A stretch of DNA of 64,000 bases from Embiotoca jacksoni (lineage: Eukaryota > Chordata > Actinopteri > Embiotocidae): assembly GCA_022577435.1 (NCBI GenBank), contig JAKOON010000027.1, positions 1,520,490 to 1,584,489 on the forward strand. The letters run 5' to 3'. The translations under genes and the position numbers were made by a program. Shown piece after piece: positions 26,919 through 40,083 of this stretch (its first letter is position 1; each line of letters begins with the position of its first letter). A model generated the notes under the pieces. The model searched no databases. It saw nothing but the letters and a program-made list of their open reading frames with translations, and had not been told where the DNA came from.

Positions 26919-28660
26919 TTTGGGCCTCAGATGGAATCCGTGTTGGTTCTTGTTTCAGGATTTCAGTAAGTTGCACTTTACTTGCAGTATTTCTACTTTG
27001 CGTAGAAATACTCACGCTTCCAGCTCTGCAGGCCTCGCTCGGCCGCGTGCCGCCGACTTCCTACCGTTCAGCGCTCGGGTCACGTTCACGGCCGTGATCC
27101 TGTCCAGACCGGAGGATCTGTCATCGGCAGCAGCTCGTCTCGGCCGAGGCTCCGACCTCGGATGGCCGCGGGCCCGGAGGCCTGCCGTGACCCCGGCATG
27201 TTCGGCAGGACTTTGAAGCGGCGGGTTTTGTTTTTGGCCGGGCCGGAGGTTCCCGTGCAACCGTCTGCTTAATGACCTGCACAGCTGTGAGATCAGGAGG
27301 AAACGTGTTGAAGAAAGGAACAAACTCTCTTTCTGACTAAGACCCAAAACATTTTCTCTTCTAAGTATTTTATATTTTATGATCTCATTGTCAGAGTGAG
27401 ACTCCGTTTCCCCTTTCAAAGCTGCTCTACATGTAATAGATCATATTCTGTGCTTATTTTACGACTTCCCATCGCCTGTCTTGGACAAAAAGCTGGCAGC
27501 CGCACGCAGACATAACATTTACATGGACTGTAATATTTCCAGTATTAACTTGATTAAGACAACACCCCGAGTAAGAAACTCATGCAAGCAGCATTTTCTG
27601 ATTACGACCCGGCAGAAGTTATAACTGGATTAAGACTTGGAGTAGTTCGGCCCTCAGAAACACAAACAGTCGTAAAGGTTTTAACTGCAGATCTGTCAGC
27701 CCCGGCACCTTTTGATCCTGTTGTGTAGACGTTATATTATGTCATCGCGCTTCGAGAGCGGTTTCAGGACAGGAAACCCAAAACTGTCAGAGCCGCCGAG
27801 TTTAACGAAGCAGGTCAAACCAGAGATTCTGAAGCTACTCGCAAAAGAATAGCACCAGGTGGTTCACCACAGCAGGGAGATCACACACAAACAGGTTTGG
27901 GTTGAAAGCTGGAACATTTTAATAAAGTGTGGTTAGTAACTGCTGTATTCAGATTCGGTGTGGAAATGTACGGAACGGTAAACGAATCAGATCATAGCAG
28001 GAAGTTTATGGCTTGTTCAGTTGGTTGCGTGGACCGTTTGATGCTCGCTGCGCTGAGGTAACCTTTTGGGCAGAGAAAACCCATTACAGCTCAACACGGC
28101 TGACCTGAAGTGATCCGCTCAAAAACGGACCGCTCGCAGGATAAAAACAACGCAGATCTTGAACGGCAGCCGAGGAGGAGATTAATTCTTTTTTATTGTC
28201 GTGATGTGAATTCATCCACAATGAAGCATCGATCGTTAATCACCTGCAGAGTCAGAGAAAACTGGATTTTTATTTTTATTTTCTTTAATTCTCTTTATTG
28301 TGGCTGATCTCCATACATCCAACACACTTTTCTATTTTATAAATTTTTTAGTGTTCAACTCATTTATAGATTTATAGATAAACTCCTTTTACTGCCCATT
28401 CGTTCAGTCCGTTAGCTTGTTTAAGGCAGAACTATGAAAGAATGAGAGCTAAAACAGGAACATGAAGTTATATTAATAGAACTGATTAATATCCGTAACA
28501 ATGAACTGAAGCTCTTCCCCAGTTTTCCATCTTCTATCTTATAAAGTCTGGTGTTGTTGACGACATATATTCAACCCAATTTTTTTCATACTCTATTGAA
28601 TTTATCCAATTTAGTGGAGAAAGTCACCTTTTCCATCACATATATGTTGTGTATTTCACA
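26919..28660. other. Gene-free unique sequence
   Basis: A GC-rich stretch lies at 27,020-27,260; otherwise AT-rich. No gene recognised. Confidence 0.4.
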
Positions 28661-29218
28661 AGCGGCGACCATCAGTGATGTCATCATCTAGCAGTGATGT
28701 CATCGTTGGTTTGTGAACGTTATGAATCCTCCAGTTCAGATTCTGTCCGTCACCATCTTGTTAGTTCGGAGCGGTTTGGAGCAGGAAGTGACCATATTTG
28801 GACGAGCTGGGGGAGGAGCCAGCGGTGGATCTGACCGATCTGATTGGAAACCTGACGATACTACGTCCCGCCTACCGATAGCTGTAACCTGACTGCACCA
28901 CAGGCCTGTCAATCAAACAGACACACCCCCAAAAACAGGTCTTCTTGAATCTTCTTTTCTAATGAATGAGGGATTATTTTCAGATGGACCTCCAGAAAAC
29001 TAATAAGAAGGAGTGACTTTAGCTAACAACACCGAGATAACTGATGGACACATTTTATTGACTGAGAATTTCATTAGCATTTGAATGGGAGTCTATGGAG
29101 CCGGAGGCTTTTTGGAGCCGGCCTCTAGTGGCACTCGCTGGTATTGCAGCTGAAGACACTTCTGGATCAGAACCATTTTACAGACCTGAAGCTACGAACA
29201 CTTTTATATTCAGTCTGC
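28661..29218 (+). repeat. Dispersed repeat copy J (longest copy, reference)
   Basis: About 558 bp. Order of landmarks: AGCGGCGACCATCAGTGATG, GTGACCATATTTGGACGAGC, ACCACAGGCCTGTCAATCAA, GATTATTTTCAGATGGACCT, AATGGGAGTCTATGGAGCCG, CCTCTAGTGGCACTCGCTGG, GAAGCTACGAACACTTTTAT. There is no open frame of note, no clear terminal inverted repeat, and no A-rich or microsatellite tail. It looks like a non-autonomous interspersed element of unknown class. Confidence 0.85.
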
Positions 29219-30196
29219 GGTGTGACATCAATCCTCTTCTCCACCTTTGGTGCTTCTGTCTTCAGCAATTTTCTGGTAATGTCTTTTTAATTGCCATCAA
29301 CAGTCTCCAAATCCTCTCAGGCCTTTGTTAATCATGAACTCCACCCTCAGTATTTTCTCCGTGCTTTCCTTTAGCTCCTGGCTGATAACGGGAGAAAACA
29401 GATATGTATCTCAAAATTATTTTTCTGCTCCGGCCTCATAAAGAATCTGGTGTTATTTTGTTTACGCCTGTCTTCTCTCCATCATCGTCATGTCAGAATA
29501 TATTAGTCTGGGATCCTTCTCACAGACCGACCTCGCTGTCTTCCTGTGTTGACAGAGTTCGTCCTCTGAGGGGCGCGATGACACAAAAATTACGAGAATT
29601 CAGCCACGAAATCTCTGTTTATAAGAAAATAACACGAAAACCGTCAAAGCGTGTGTGCTGCTTATGTCCGTGTGTTTTTATAACAACAGACACAAAGCTC
29701 TTAGGACAGGCAGCAGAAACACCCTGAAACAGTCTGGTCCTCCTCACGCTCACAGCTGGAGCCCAGCTCACCTCCTCATTATCTCTTCTACTCCACTTAT
29801 GTGCAACGATCACATCTGCATCGAACACAACAGGCGGCCGAGAGGACAGCGCGAGGTCAGGCTGAGATTAAGGCCACAAACAGGTGTATTACTGCGCTTG
29901 TTTGGTAAACAGTGAGATTCCAATCTTCCTGCTCCGCTGTCTGTTTGAGGGTAAATACACGCATGTGTCCCGGCAGCAGCGCCACCGCAACAACAAGCCG
30001 GAGATCAGAGCTCCCCATTGGTCGATCTGAAATCCTCCGTAGTCCTTCCATCTATCATCGGAGCTCATTACGGAGAGATCCAAACAGTGCGGCGCTCCGG
30101 TCGGTGTTTGGGTGTATTTTTACACCGGTCGTCCCGCGCTCACACATGTGGAGCGCCTGGTCGCATGCAACATGACATAACGTTGACGGCACGCAC

Positions 30197-30199
<3 letters not shown>
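29219..30199. other. Gene-free unique sequence, possible non-coding conservation
   Basis: 29,230-29,400 and 29,985-30,070 are complex, balanced and repeat-free. No exon recognised. Confidence 0.35.
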
Positions 30200-30252
<53 letters not shown>

Positions 30253-30276
30253 GTGTGTGTGTGGGGGGGGGGGGGG
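30200..30276. repeat. (GT)n followed by poly-G
   Basis: About 31 GT units with one GC step, then about 13 G. Confidence 0.95.
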
Positions 30277-33200
30277 TTTCTCTGACGTAGATTACACTCG
30301 TTTTCCATGCTGCTCATCCCGGTGATGTATTATTATCCACCTAATTCAACTGATGATGAAGCCCTTGTTTTAATGTATTTAATCACCGACTTAAGATAAG
30401 TCTGATTCGTCGAGTGGGTTTTACTTTGAAGTGGAAAGCCTCTTTTCCTGAGTGCACCTTGCAGGGCAGCGGAGGGGACGGCGCGTTGGAGACGACGAAG
30501 GACAAACACGACACAAACACAGAGTCACGAGGAAACAGTGTGCCTTTCATTAAGGCCATTCGCTCATCGTACCTCTTAGATTTTCCTCTTTGTCGGAGGA
30601 AGGACGGGGTCGTGTGGGGGTTTTGGGTGAGGACGATGGAGAATCGCCGCCTCCAGGGAGGACAAAGACGAGCGCCGTCCAGGTCCGAAGCTTTGTGTGA
30701 GTCGGAAAAGGAGGCGCGCTCCGGTTTTACCTGAGTTTACACGATTACCTCCGCGGAGGAAAAGACGCGAACATGGAAACATCTCGCAGTGGAAATAAAA
30801 ATATATGTTCTCGCAGGAGTTATAAATCAACGTGTTTGGATTGAACTTAAAGGACATTTTTGATTGAGTTTCCATTTAAATGCGACTGGAACTTTGTTGT
30901 TGAAAAGCTGGTTTTCTAATTGAATTTAGCTCGACTGCATGAGTTGACATTTACGTGAATTGAGGAGGAGAAATCCCCATGCAGAAGTTAGATTACTTTA
31001 CATTAGTGGGAAAATGTCAGAATACCATCACTAACTAACTAACTAACTGCTTTAAGAGGGACTCAGCGGGTGACCCGAGGTCACGGATGAGTTTTAGGGT
31101 GGACGGTGACGGGACGGGACGAGCGTCGGTCACTGCAGACCTTCGGACTGTTTAAAGGAGCATTACACCACCGAGTGTGTGGAGGTCTGGGCTTCTGGTG
31201 CAGGAAAAGCTTCATCACAAACTCGATGTCAGGTGAAGAGAACAACAAAATGGGAAACTGCACTGTTTCTATCAAGCTGAAATATAGTTATCTACTATGA
31301 AGAACTAGAAATCTGATTGCATTACTGTAAATATTGAGTTTGCTTCCTCGCTTTTTTGCCTTTGCGTGTGCAGAGATGCACTTCTTCTGTACTTTGTGAT
31401 TTTTCTCTCCTGCAACAAACACTTAACAGCATTTAACTCCATCTCACAATGTCCTTATGACTAATGCATAAATATGACTTTTAAGAGCACTTTCTCTTTC
31501 CTTTACGGTCATGTGTTTCCAGTTTTTTCCCCCCACATGCTCTGAGTCCATGTAGAAAGTTGGGTGGGTGGGGAGAGGGGTGGAGGGGAGGTTGGGGGGG
31601 AGGGGCAGGTTCTGCAGCGGAGAGATAGACTAAGCACAATTAGGGGGCTTGCATTCCTCTCATTTTTCTATAAATACCCTGCACATTTCCTCCCTGTGAT
31701 TCTCATTAAAGCAGTGGAAAATCTGCCTGCCTGGCGCGGTACCGAGCGCCCCTTCGCTTCTCTCGGCCTCCGAAGGGACCGGCTGGGTGGCAGCGCTGCT
31801 GCTGGGGCCCGCAGGCATGTGGGGAGGATAATTGAGTCCTGACAGGCAGCATTAGAGGTAGCGGAGTGACATAGAAAATATAATTCACCTGCCGCGCGGG
31901 GGTTTGAAAACGTCCTCGGATGCTGCGTTAGTTCACTGAAGTCATGAACAGCTGTGAGGTTTCTGTCCTCTTAATGCAGACATGCTAACAAAGAGACTTC
32001 AGCAACATATGTTCATGTTCAAGTGCCCTCTCCTGGTCATAGTAGGTATGACGCTCACTTAGGGAGCAGCTTGGAGCAGATGGATGGCTCAATAAAACAT
32101 TACATTGGAATGAAACGTAAAATGTCAGACTTTGACAAAAACATTGCACCTCAATGAAATGTTTGCACCTTAACGAAATATTTACACTTCTCCAAAATGG
32201 CGACTCAAAACAAACGGATGTAGTTGTGTAAAAATGTTGTCACTTTGCCAACTGCTGCATTAAACTTACAATAACTCGTAAATTGGTAAAAGCTGCTTAC
32301 AAATTCTCACGTATTCGGTCTTCAACCAGAAGTTAACTTACTGCAGTCAATCAATCATCCAGAGTGTAAACAAAGGGCCTGAAGGGGGGAAAGTTCGTAG
32401 CTCTGCAGCAGGACAGGTTACGCTTGTGTTTAAATTACGAGGTAACAGGAAACGCATTTAGTCCGACCTCGGAGGCAAACGTTCAGAGCGGAAGTGTCCC
32501 ATTAGGGCGCAGACGTTGGGTAACGAGGTGGAGCCAAGACCAAACACTCAGAGCCACTAGACTTCTGGGTACTGAAGTTCTACATGTTCAGACGGTGCCC
32601 TCTGGAGACGACCAGGCAACACGTACTCAGTGAGTGACGCTCCTGTTGAATCCATTAAGACGTGTTATTTAGTCACACGTGTCGAGCAGAAGATCATATT
32701 TTTGTATGAACAGTGAAACCAACAATAGATTCCTTTGTTCTTCTCCTTTATCAGAATAAAGTCGGAGGTCCAAATAGTGTGCGAGAGCGCCGTTAAAACA
32801 CAATGTTCTCTGTCACTTTTCAACCGAAAGGTATTCATTGGCTGGAAATGTTTTTATGGTCCGGGCAGTGGAAATGTTTGACTGGGGTCAGTCCTGTTCC
32901 CTCAATCCAGAACAGTAATAAATGCATAGAAGCAAATACTCGCTAGCACATCATCAAGCTCGGGCGCATCACAAACCCGTTGGACGTTAATAATGAGACG
33001 AGGAGAGACTGATCGATCCGCCCCGGCGATATGAGGTTCAGCTGCACGCTGCTCTGACGTCAAGAGAACACGAGCCGGGTCTCCACCGGTCCTGTGGTTT
33101 TGGTACTTGAAAGGGACGGTGCAGAGTCCACACGAAATCCCCTCGAGAAACTCCTGGCTGTCCTCCGTGTAGCCGCGCTGAACTTTCTCCAACCGGATCC

Positions 33201-34617
33201 CACACCCATGGGAAGGGTTGTGTTACGATAACAGACACACAGCGACAAACTGCTCGACCAAAATAATGGAAAAAATTTAACTGTGTAGAGATCTGCAAAG
33301 AGAGAAAAAAAAAGATGAATATAGTGTGTTGGAGTAGGAACAGTCAGGGTGGGTCAACTTTTTTTCCTTCTTTATTTTCCATTTTGTTAGTTTGTAGTTT
33401 TGAGACCAGAACAGATTTTTAAAGTTTGAATTTATTCTACATCGACCTAAAAAGGAAAGTAAGCGATAACTTTCACGGGAAAGTATTCCAAGTTACATCT
33501 CTTGATCAACATCATCACTGAGTTCCTCACGTCGTTGTGGCCGTTGGTACGTGAACATTTGTGATTTCACCGCGGACCTGAAACTGGAGCAGAGAAACAT
33601 CCGATTTTGGGGTCAAACTCTGGAAATCGGGGTTGGTGTCACCGTGAATTCATCCCCCAGAGTCAGACTGTCAACACCGATTTCCACTTGGACCTTCTGA
33701 GGCGTCTGAGGGGAAAACATTCGCTGTGAACCGCCTGAACTGTTGCGCCATGGCAACAAGGTTCTTTAAAAACAGCCACTCAATTCTGTAGTGGAAATCA
33801 CTGCATGGGCTCAGGAACACTTGGCTACTACCCATACACACTGGACTTCATTCTGTTCCCCAAGAATTGTTTGAAACAATTGTTTGCGGTGAATTCACAA
33901 ATGTTCACGTACCAGCGGTAACAAAAAACACTGTTTATTTTGTATAAAGGGACGTAACTCGGATACACGAGGGTTGTTGCTTCCTCCTGCTCTGTGCTCA
34001 TCACGGGACATGTTGATTGCCCCTCGTAAATCAATGTTTTTCATTTCCACACAAGGTGTTTTAAATAATTCAACAGAGTACTGTTCAAGTTTTAGGCAAA
34101 GTTTAAAAGATGTCTCCATGTAATCAGGACATGATTCTGGTTGAAATGCAGCCCTTAAATTGCAATTTAATTATCTGAAACTGGCTGTAAGCTTCAAGCT
34201 CCCTCTCCTGAGTTGTGTCTTAAAGCTGTCCCAAGAGGTCCCATCTCATCTGCTCCAGCTGCACACACTGTGGACAAGAGGCCGTTTTCTCCCCAGTCGA
34301 GGTCATTAGGCCTCAATTTTCCAAAACCTGTCCTTTGAACTGAGGATGCCGCAGCCTGAAGGCCCGAGGGCTTCAGGCAGCTCAGCTGCTGAGCGTCCGC
34401 TAAACCGTCTCATCTCACCGCTGACGTCAGCGCTCACCTGCTCACAACACGCCACCGTTAGTTCATTTCTTTCAACGTTTTCACCTCCTGAAAGACCCGT
34501 CATCCACACTTGGTGGTAAAAACCTCCCTGGTGCTGTAATTGCACCGAAATCAAAGCATCTCACCGACGGCTCTGCGGCTGCAGCAGGAGGTGAAGACGT
34601 AGACGAAGTGACGTAAT
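30277..34617. other. Gene-free, mostly unique sequence
   Basis: A G-rich patch lies at 31,561-31,607. The stretch 31,620-31,920 (TATAAATACCC, complex flanks) and the AT-rich homeodomain-site-like CAATTTAATTATC near 34,162 are candidates for regulatory conservation. No exon chain found. Confidence 0.4.
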
Positions 34618-34626
34618 GTGTGTGTG

Positions 34627-34661
<35 letters not shown>

Positions 34662-34690
34662 GTGTATGTGTGTGTGTGTGTGTGTGTGTC
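34618..34690. repeat. (GT)n microsatellite
   Basis: About 35 GT units with TTTG and TATG interruptions. Confidence 0.95.
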
Positions 34691-34770
34691 CTGATGTAGG
34701 CTGATGTAGAGGTCAAATTGAAATTTTGATATGATGGATGTATGCCCAAGTTTTCCTTTTACCCAAGTTA

Positions 34771-35195
34771 TCATCAGGGGACCATGAATGTTTGTGTGAA
34801 ATTTCTTGGGAATGCATCTTGTAAGCCCTTAAGATATTTCATTGTATAAGAGAACTTTGACCTGCTGGGGGCGCTAACTGAAAAGTCCAAGATATCATCA
34901 GAAGTCAGTATGTTCATCCTCTGGGGACCATGAATATCTGTGCAAAATATTCAATATCGATCATCCAACAGTTGTTTAGATAATTTAGTCACAACCACAA
35001 ATGTGAACCTTTGTGGTGGCGTCATTACGACGCATCATCAGGGGACCATGAATGTTTGTACCAAGTTTCAGGTCAGTGCATCTTGTCGATGTTGAGGTGT
35101 ATTATTGTGTAAAACAACTTTAACCTGATTGAGCGCTTGATAGAAAAGTTAAAAGAGCATCAGGAGTCAGTGTGATTCATCCTCTCGGGATCCGC
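34771..35195. repeat. Degenerate tandem pair of a common fish-type interspersed repeat
   Basis: Two related units start at 34,771 and 35,035 with TCATCAGGGGACCATGAATG. Each runs through a TGCATCTTGT...TATTGTGTAA/ATTGTATAA motif to CAGAAGTCAGT/CAGGAGTCAGT and TTCATCCTCT. 'Accatgaatgtttgtacca' strings are very common in teleost genomes as I recall; the class is not certain. Confidence 0.65.
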
Positions 35196-35307
35196 AGGTC
35201 CGTGTTTGAGCTGCTGATCAGCGCCACCAGACGGGCCGGCCCGGCCCAGACGGAGCTGCTACCGCTCCTTTTTTACGAGCCTCCTGCTCAGCTGCAGCCT
35301 GTTGGAG

Positions 35308-35310
<3 letters not shown>

Positions 35311-35365
<55 letters not shown>
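35311..35365. repeat. (GT)n microsatellite
   Basis: About 27 GT units, pure. Confidence 0.97.
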
Positions 35366-35366
<1 letters not shown>

Positions 35367-37681
35367 GTTGCGTGTGTGCTGCATGTGTGCGCTGCAACAT
35401 TTAAAGTAGTGAAAAAGAAAAAAGGTGTCGGTGGGCTTACAAATCACGAGTTTTAATGGGATGACAGTTGGCTGACTTTAAACACGGCGGGACTCGGAAG
35501 TCGAAGTCCTTTAAATCCCATTTGAATGATTTTCTCATTAATTGCGGCGCTGCGATTGATTCCTTTATTTTCCGGAGGGGTTGTTTGCGATCGGCTTCGG
35601 CGGCTCCTTGTTTGTGATCCCGGAGACGTTTAAAATGAGAGGAAAATGTGACATCATGAAGGCGTACCATAACTCAGTTTGCGGTCGGACATGTTTTTCA
35701 GTAGTCCCAGAAGCCCGAGTCGCGTGTGCCTGCCTCCTCCGTGAATCATCTCCATTTGACAACGTTCACTTTCTGTCGAACAGTTTTTGTTTTGGAGGAT
35801 TTTAGTTTGACTTTGTTGCAGCTGGGTTTTTTTTTTGTTGGTTTTTTTGTTTTCTTTTCTGCTTTTGTTTAGTTTTTTTTCCACTCGTGCCAGATCTTGT
35901 GGTTTTCGCATGACGAAAGTCCCGCGGATAACGCAAAGCCTTTTCCGGAACGGGGTGAACGCGCCCGGCCAGTCGGTCCTCGAGTTTCCACCGCATAACA
36001 ACAATGTTTCAATTTGTCTAATCGGGGGTATTTAGGCTAAGTAAACTATCACTCTTCAGGATTTCGTCTGCAGCCGCAGCCGAGTCATGCAGACCTCTTA
36101 TTCAAACCATTTGTGTGCGGTGTGGAGTGGGAGTGCGGGGGAGGGAGGTGGGAGGTGGGAGGGGAGGTTGGATAACTCGGAGAGTCTGGGATGCAGAGTG
36201 AGAGGTCTTGGCGAGGAGCTGGAAACCACACGCAGCTTTGCGTGATCGTGGTTCTCTCGCAGCTTTTTTCCTCCCCGAAGCACCTGCACGCTTCGACCTC
36301 GGTGACCTTTGAACTCTGACGCCGCGGGTCGAGCTCGGGGTGTCGCGTCGTCTCACCGGAGCGCCGACAGGTTGTTTTTTTTGTTGTTTTTTTGTGGGCT
36401 TCAGTGCCAAGTTTTTTTTTTTAGATTTGTAGTAAATGTGAGGATTGAAGGGCGTCTGTCAGCTGTTTCCAGAGTTTCTATCGACGTTGTGGCACCAAAT
36501 CATCCACAGCTTTCGGAAATTATCGGGGGAGGCAGCGGCGACATATTCCCTCCCGTGACGTCGACCAATCGACTCCTCCGTGCTCGACTGTAAACGTGGC
36601 AAATAAAGACGAGATGAGCCAAACTGGCGAGTTCACAATCGTTTCTTTCCAAAACCAAGTCGGGCAGCATCTTATTCTCTGTTTACGTTCTTATTTCCGG
36701 AAGTGTCCTCCTTCGCGATGCATCATGTGATGATTGGTCGACCGGGAATTTCTGTTCCGGAGCTTCTTTAGCGTTCGTTGGGTTTTCGTCCAAATGTCAA
36801 ATTCAACTCTTCATAGTTTCTTTCCACGACTTTAAAGTCAATGTTGCTGAAAACAGTCGCTGGAACCAACAGCGCCATCTGCTGCTGGAGAAGAGGGTGC
36901 AACGCTCAAACGTGGGAAAATAATGTTATGTATTAATGTGGAAGGTTTCCTCATCGCTCAACACGAAGCTTCAGTTTTACGTTAAAGTCACATAAAATGT
37001 CATTTATTTGTTAAATCTGTTTCCATCGTAGTTTGTAAAAAAATAAAATAACTATGCAACGTTTCCCCCTCAGGCTAGCATAAAAAATGTCTGCGATATC
37101 ACGACACTCTTTCAAATCTTCTATTTTGTGTTTATTTGTGAATTTTTCCAGCCTAGCTCCGCCCACCAAGAGCGACCAGTGGGCGTGGCTAAGCGCAATA
37201 AACGTCACAGTAGTTCCAACAATGATTGGTCAGAGTTTCGACGCACAACGTACGTTAAATGGTGGTCGATGCCGATTGGTTAAAAGCTGCTCCACTAATT
37301 TGAAAACACAGTTGCAGTTCCCGCTGATCGCCACAGGTGTCGCCAAACACGACGAATTGGAGATTTAAATGATCGTAACTTAAAGTAAACCACCGGCACC
37401 GGCTTTTTTACTCCCGAGGTCACGGCACCGCTTTACCTTTTCCCCGACTCCTCCATCTGAGTTTCCTGCATCGATTTAGGATCATAACCGGCCTCATAAA
37501 AGTCTGCAAGGGGACGTGAGAGCCAAACTCCAGACGCAGCCAGCAGGTTTTAATGGTACAGGTTTATAATGAAACACTCCCCGAGCCGCTCTCCCACAGC
37601 GCTGACGTTATCCACTGGACACGCGCATATTAACAGCGCACGCTATTTATAAAGTGTGGGACTCTCAGTGAGGCGAGGCGG

Positions 37682-37683
<2 letters not shown>
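35366..37683. other. Gene-free unique sequence
   Basis: Includes T-rich runs near 35,827-35,880 and a G-rich stretch at 36,123-36,171. No gene recognised. Confidence 0.4.

Positions 37684-37761
<78 letters not shown>
37684..37761. repeat. (GT)n microsatellite
   Basis: About 39 GT units, pure. Confidence 0.97.
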
Positions 37762-37762
<1 letters not shown>

Positions 37763-37913
37763 TATCTGCCTCTCTTCCACTCTGGAGTTTTTGTCGTGAG
37801 GAGGGTTTTTTTCGCTCGTCGCAGCGGGTTAACGCCAGCAGATGTTTTTTTAAGGGTCACCGCAAGTGTCGACACTTGTGGGGTCGAAGTCGTACTTAAT
37901 GAGGGGAGTCATG

Positions 37914-37914
<1 letters not shown>

Positions 37915-37984
<70 letters not shown>
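37915..37984. repeat. (GT)n microsatellite
   Basis: About 35 GT units, pure; 150 bp from the previous array. Confidence 0.97.
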
Positions 37985-37987
<3 letters not shown>

Positions 37988-38615
37988 GGGTTGTGGCCCA
38001 AAGGAATCGCACAATGAGCCCCGTGTTCCTTCGTGCCCACCGAGCAGCGACGTTAACGGCACCCTGCAGATCACCCAAAACCAACCCGACTTCCTGCTGC
38101 TCGAAGGATTTTCTTCTGATTCAACTTCAAATAATCTTCCCATGTGTTCTCCCCATGTGTGCCCACCACTGGTATCAACCCCCACCCCCACACACACAGA
38201 GCTATGATGTCATTTCCTGCATCCATGCAGACGGTGCCTCCAACATGACTCGGGTCGGTCTCCATCTGATTCGTCCTGCAGCGCCGAGTCGTCGAGTCGC
38301 TCCCCACCTGACTGAAGAGAACACGAAGTGTGCAGCACGTGATGCTTCAACAGCTGCAGCAGCCGCCGCTTTTTTTTATCTCCCATCATTTCTCACGCTT
38401 CGTCGGCTCTGACTAAACGCTCTCAGGAGGACGCCGGGCCGAGGCCAGGTCGTCCCGTATCAGCGGGAACGTTTACCACAGGACCGAAAACTTAATGACT
38501 TCACGCATCACAGGAGCCTGAAGGAGCCTGAAGGAGCCGCCGGCTCCTGGAGGCCGATGCCGAGATACCAGGAAACATCTGAAGCTCCTCAGAGGCAACC
38601 GATGATGATGGTGAC

Positions 38616-38649
<34 letters not shown>

Positions 38650-38929
38650 TTGATGATGATGATCTGTGTGTGCAACAGGCTGCTGCTCGCTGAGCTGCTG
38701 CTGCCATCTGCTGGTAGGCTGAGGAAGTGTCGTCACTGAGCCGCATCGACAGGAAATGAACTTCCTTCAGTTCCTCCGTGACGATAAACCGATTGTCTTT
38801 GTTGTTGACGGTCGGTCGAGACAAACAGACGTTTTTAAGCCGCAGCTTCAACTTTGAGAAACATCGCTCGACACTTTTCACCACTTTGTGACATTTTAAA
38901 GACCAAACAACTCGCCGATTAATCGATAA
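37985..38929. other. Gene-free sequence with (GAT)n
   Basis: An imperfect (GAT)n lies at 38,602-38,662. No gene recognised. Confidence 0.5.
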
Positions 38930-39150
38930 CGTTTATTATCATACTAATAATAATTATACACTTTATTTGTATTGCACCTTTCATACGAGAATTTTTTTCA
39001 CATAAAACCAGATATAAAGGAACATAAAAACAGGTGAAAATGTCATTAAAAAAATCTAACTAAAATACAGAAGGACAGATCAAATTAAAGACAACACATT
39101 AATAAAAGATCAAATGGAGTTAAAACACAGAATAAAACAAAACAGCGAGT
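38930..39150. repeat. Interspersed repeat of common teleost type
   Basis: AATAATAATTATACACTTTA, TTTGTATTGCACCTTTCATA, CACATAAAACCAGATATAAA and AGATCAAATGGAGTTAAAAC have the look of a widespread fish element. Judged from memory of similar sequences; only one copy is in the window. Confidence 0.45.
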
Positions 39151-40000
39151 TTTAAAGGTGCAGCGGTGCCAGAGAGCTTCAGGTGCAGTTTGTCAAAATC
39201 TTCTTTTTAAGTGTTCACTGAGCTGCTTCTCTGATATCTGCAGCTCGAGTGTCGCATCATGTTGTAAGTTGTGCTCATTCTCCACCAGCGAGTCGGTGTT
39301 CAGCGCCGAGCCGCCGTCAGACCTGCAAGATGTTGGAATCGGAGAGTAATTAAAGCTCCCAGAGGAGGAAACAGACGCTTCCTCCTGGATACTCCTGGAT
39401 AAAAAAAAAAGCAGCCAGTTAAATTTAGTGTGTGCAGCTGCTGCGGGAGGTTAACGCGTCCTCGTCTGAAGGTTTCGGAGAGTTTCTGTGAAGACGAGGT
39501 CACGGCAGGTTGCCGAAACGTCCGATGACGAGTTTCTGATGAAGATTAAAAAAACAACAACCTTTAAGCTGGAAAACGTTTCATTCAAAGTAAAAAAAAA
39601 ACCCAGATGAACGTCCCTTTAAAAACACCCCGTCAGCATTAAAAGTCCTGCAGTATCATAATGAAGTAAAAATACTCAGATGATAAAATAGCACTGTTTC
39701 ATAACACTATATTGTCTGATTATTATGTGAATTAATTCATTTATTCATCTTTAATAGTTAATAAGCATCAAATATATAAGAATATATAGATGACAGCAGC
39801 TTTAACAGACTGAACACTGACTGTGTTTCTCATAGAAAATCCTTCAGTGCTCATTAAGATTCATGGAACCAGAATAAAGTGTAAAACCAGCCTGACGTTC
39901 GGCTCCGTGTTTGTTATCGATCAGTAAACCTGTCTGATTATTGATTATCACCTCTGAATGAACAGAACAAACCAGAACCAGCTGTCACTCAAGAGTTCCC
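39151..40000. other. Gene-free sequence downstream of exoc7
   Basis: AT-rich unique sequence beyond the exoc7 polyadenylation signal. Nothing recognised. Confidence 0.45.
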
Positions 40001-40006
40001 TTTATT
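40001..40006 (-). terminator. exoc7: exoc7 polyadenylation signal AATAAA
   Basis: The plus strand shows TTTATT, a canonical AATAAA on the transcript strand, about 215 nt downstream of the exoc7 stop codon. No nearer canonical hexamer is as well placed. It implies a 3'UTR of roughly 230-250 nt that contains the 18-bp tandem repeat. Confidence 0.65.
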
Positions 40007-40083
40007 CGTGTGAAACGAGCCGCAGCGGCCGCGTTGCATAAATACAGAGTTCACGTCTTTGTACAAAACATTCCTCATCAAAC

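Noticed and set aside
32902..33298. Overlapping minus-strand frames of 60-96 codons (e.g. GLCTVPFKYQNHRTGG)
   Set aside because: They looked briefly like a degraded coding segment, but I could not match a family or a consistent frame.
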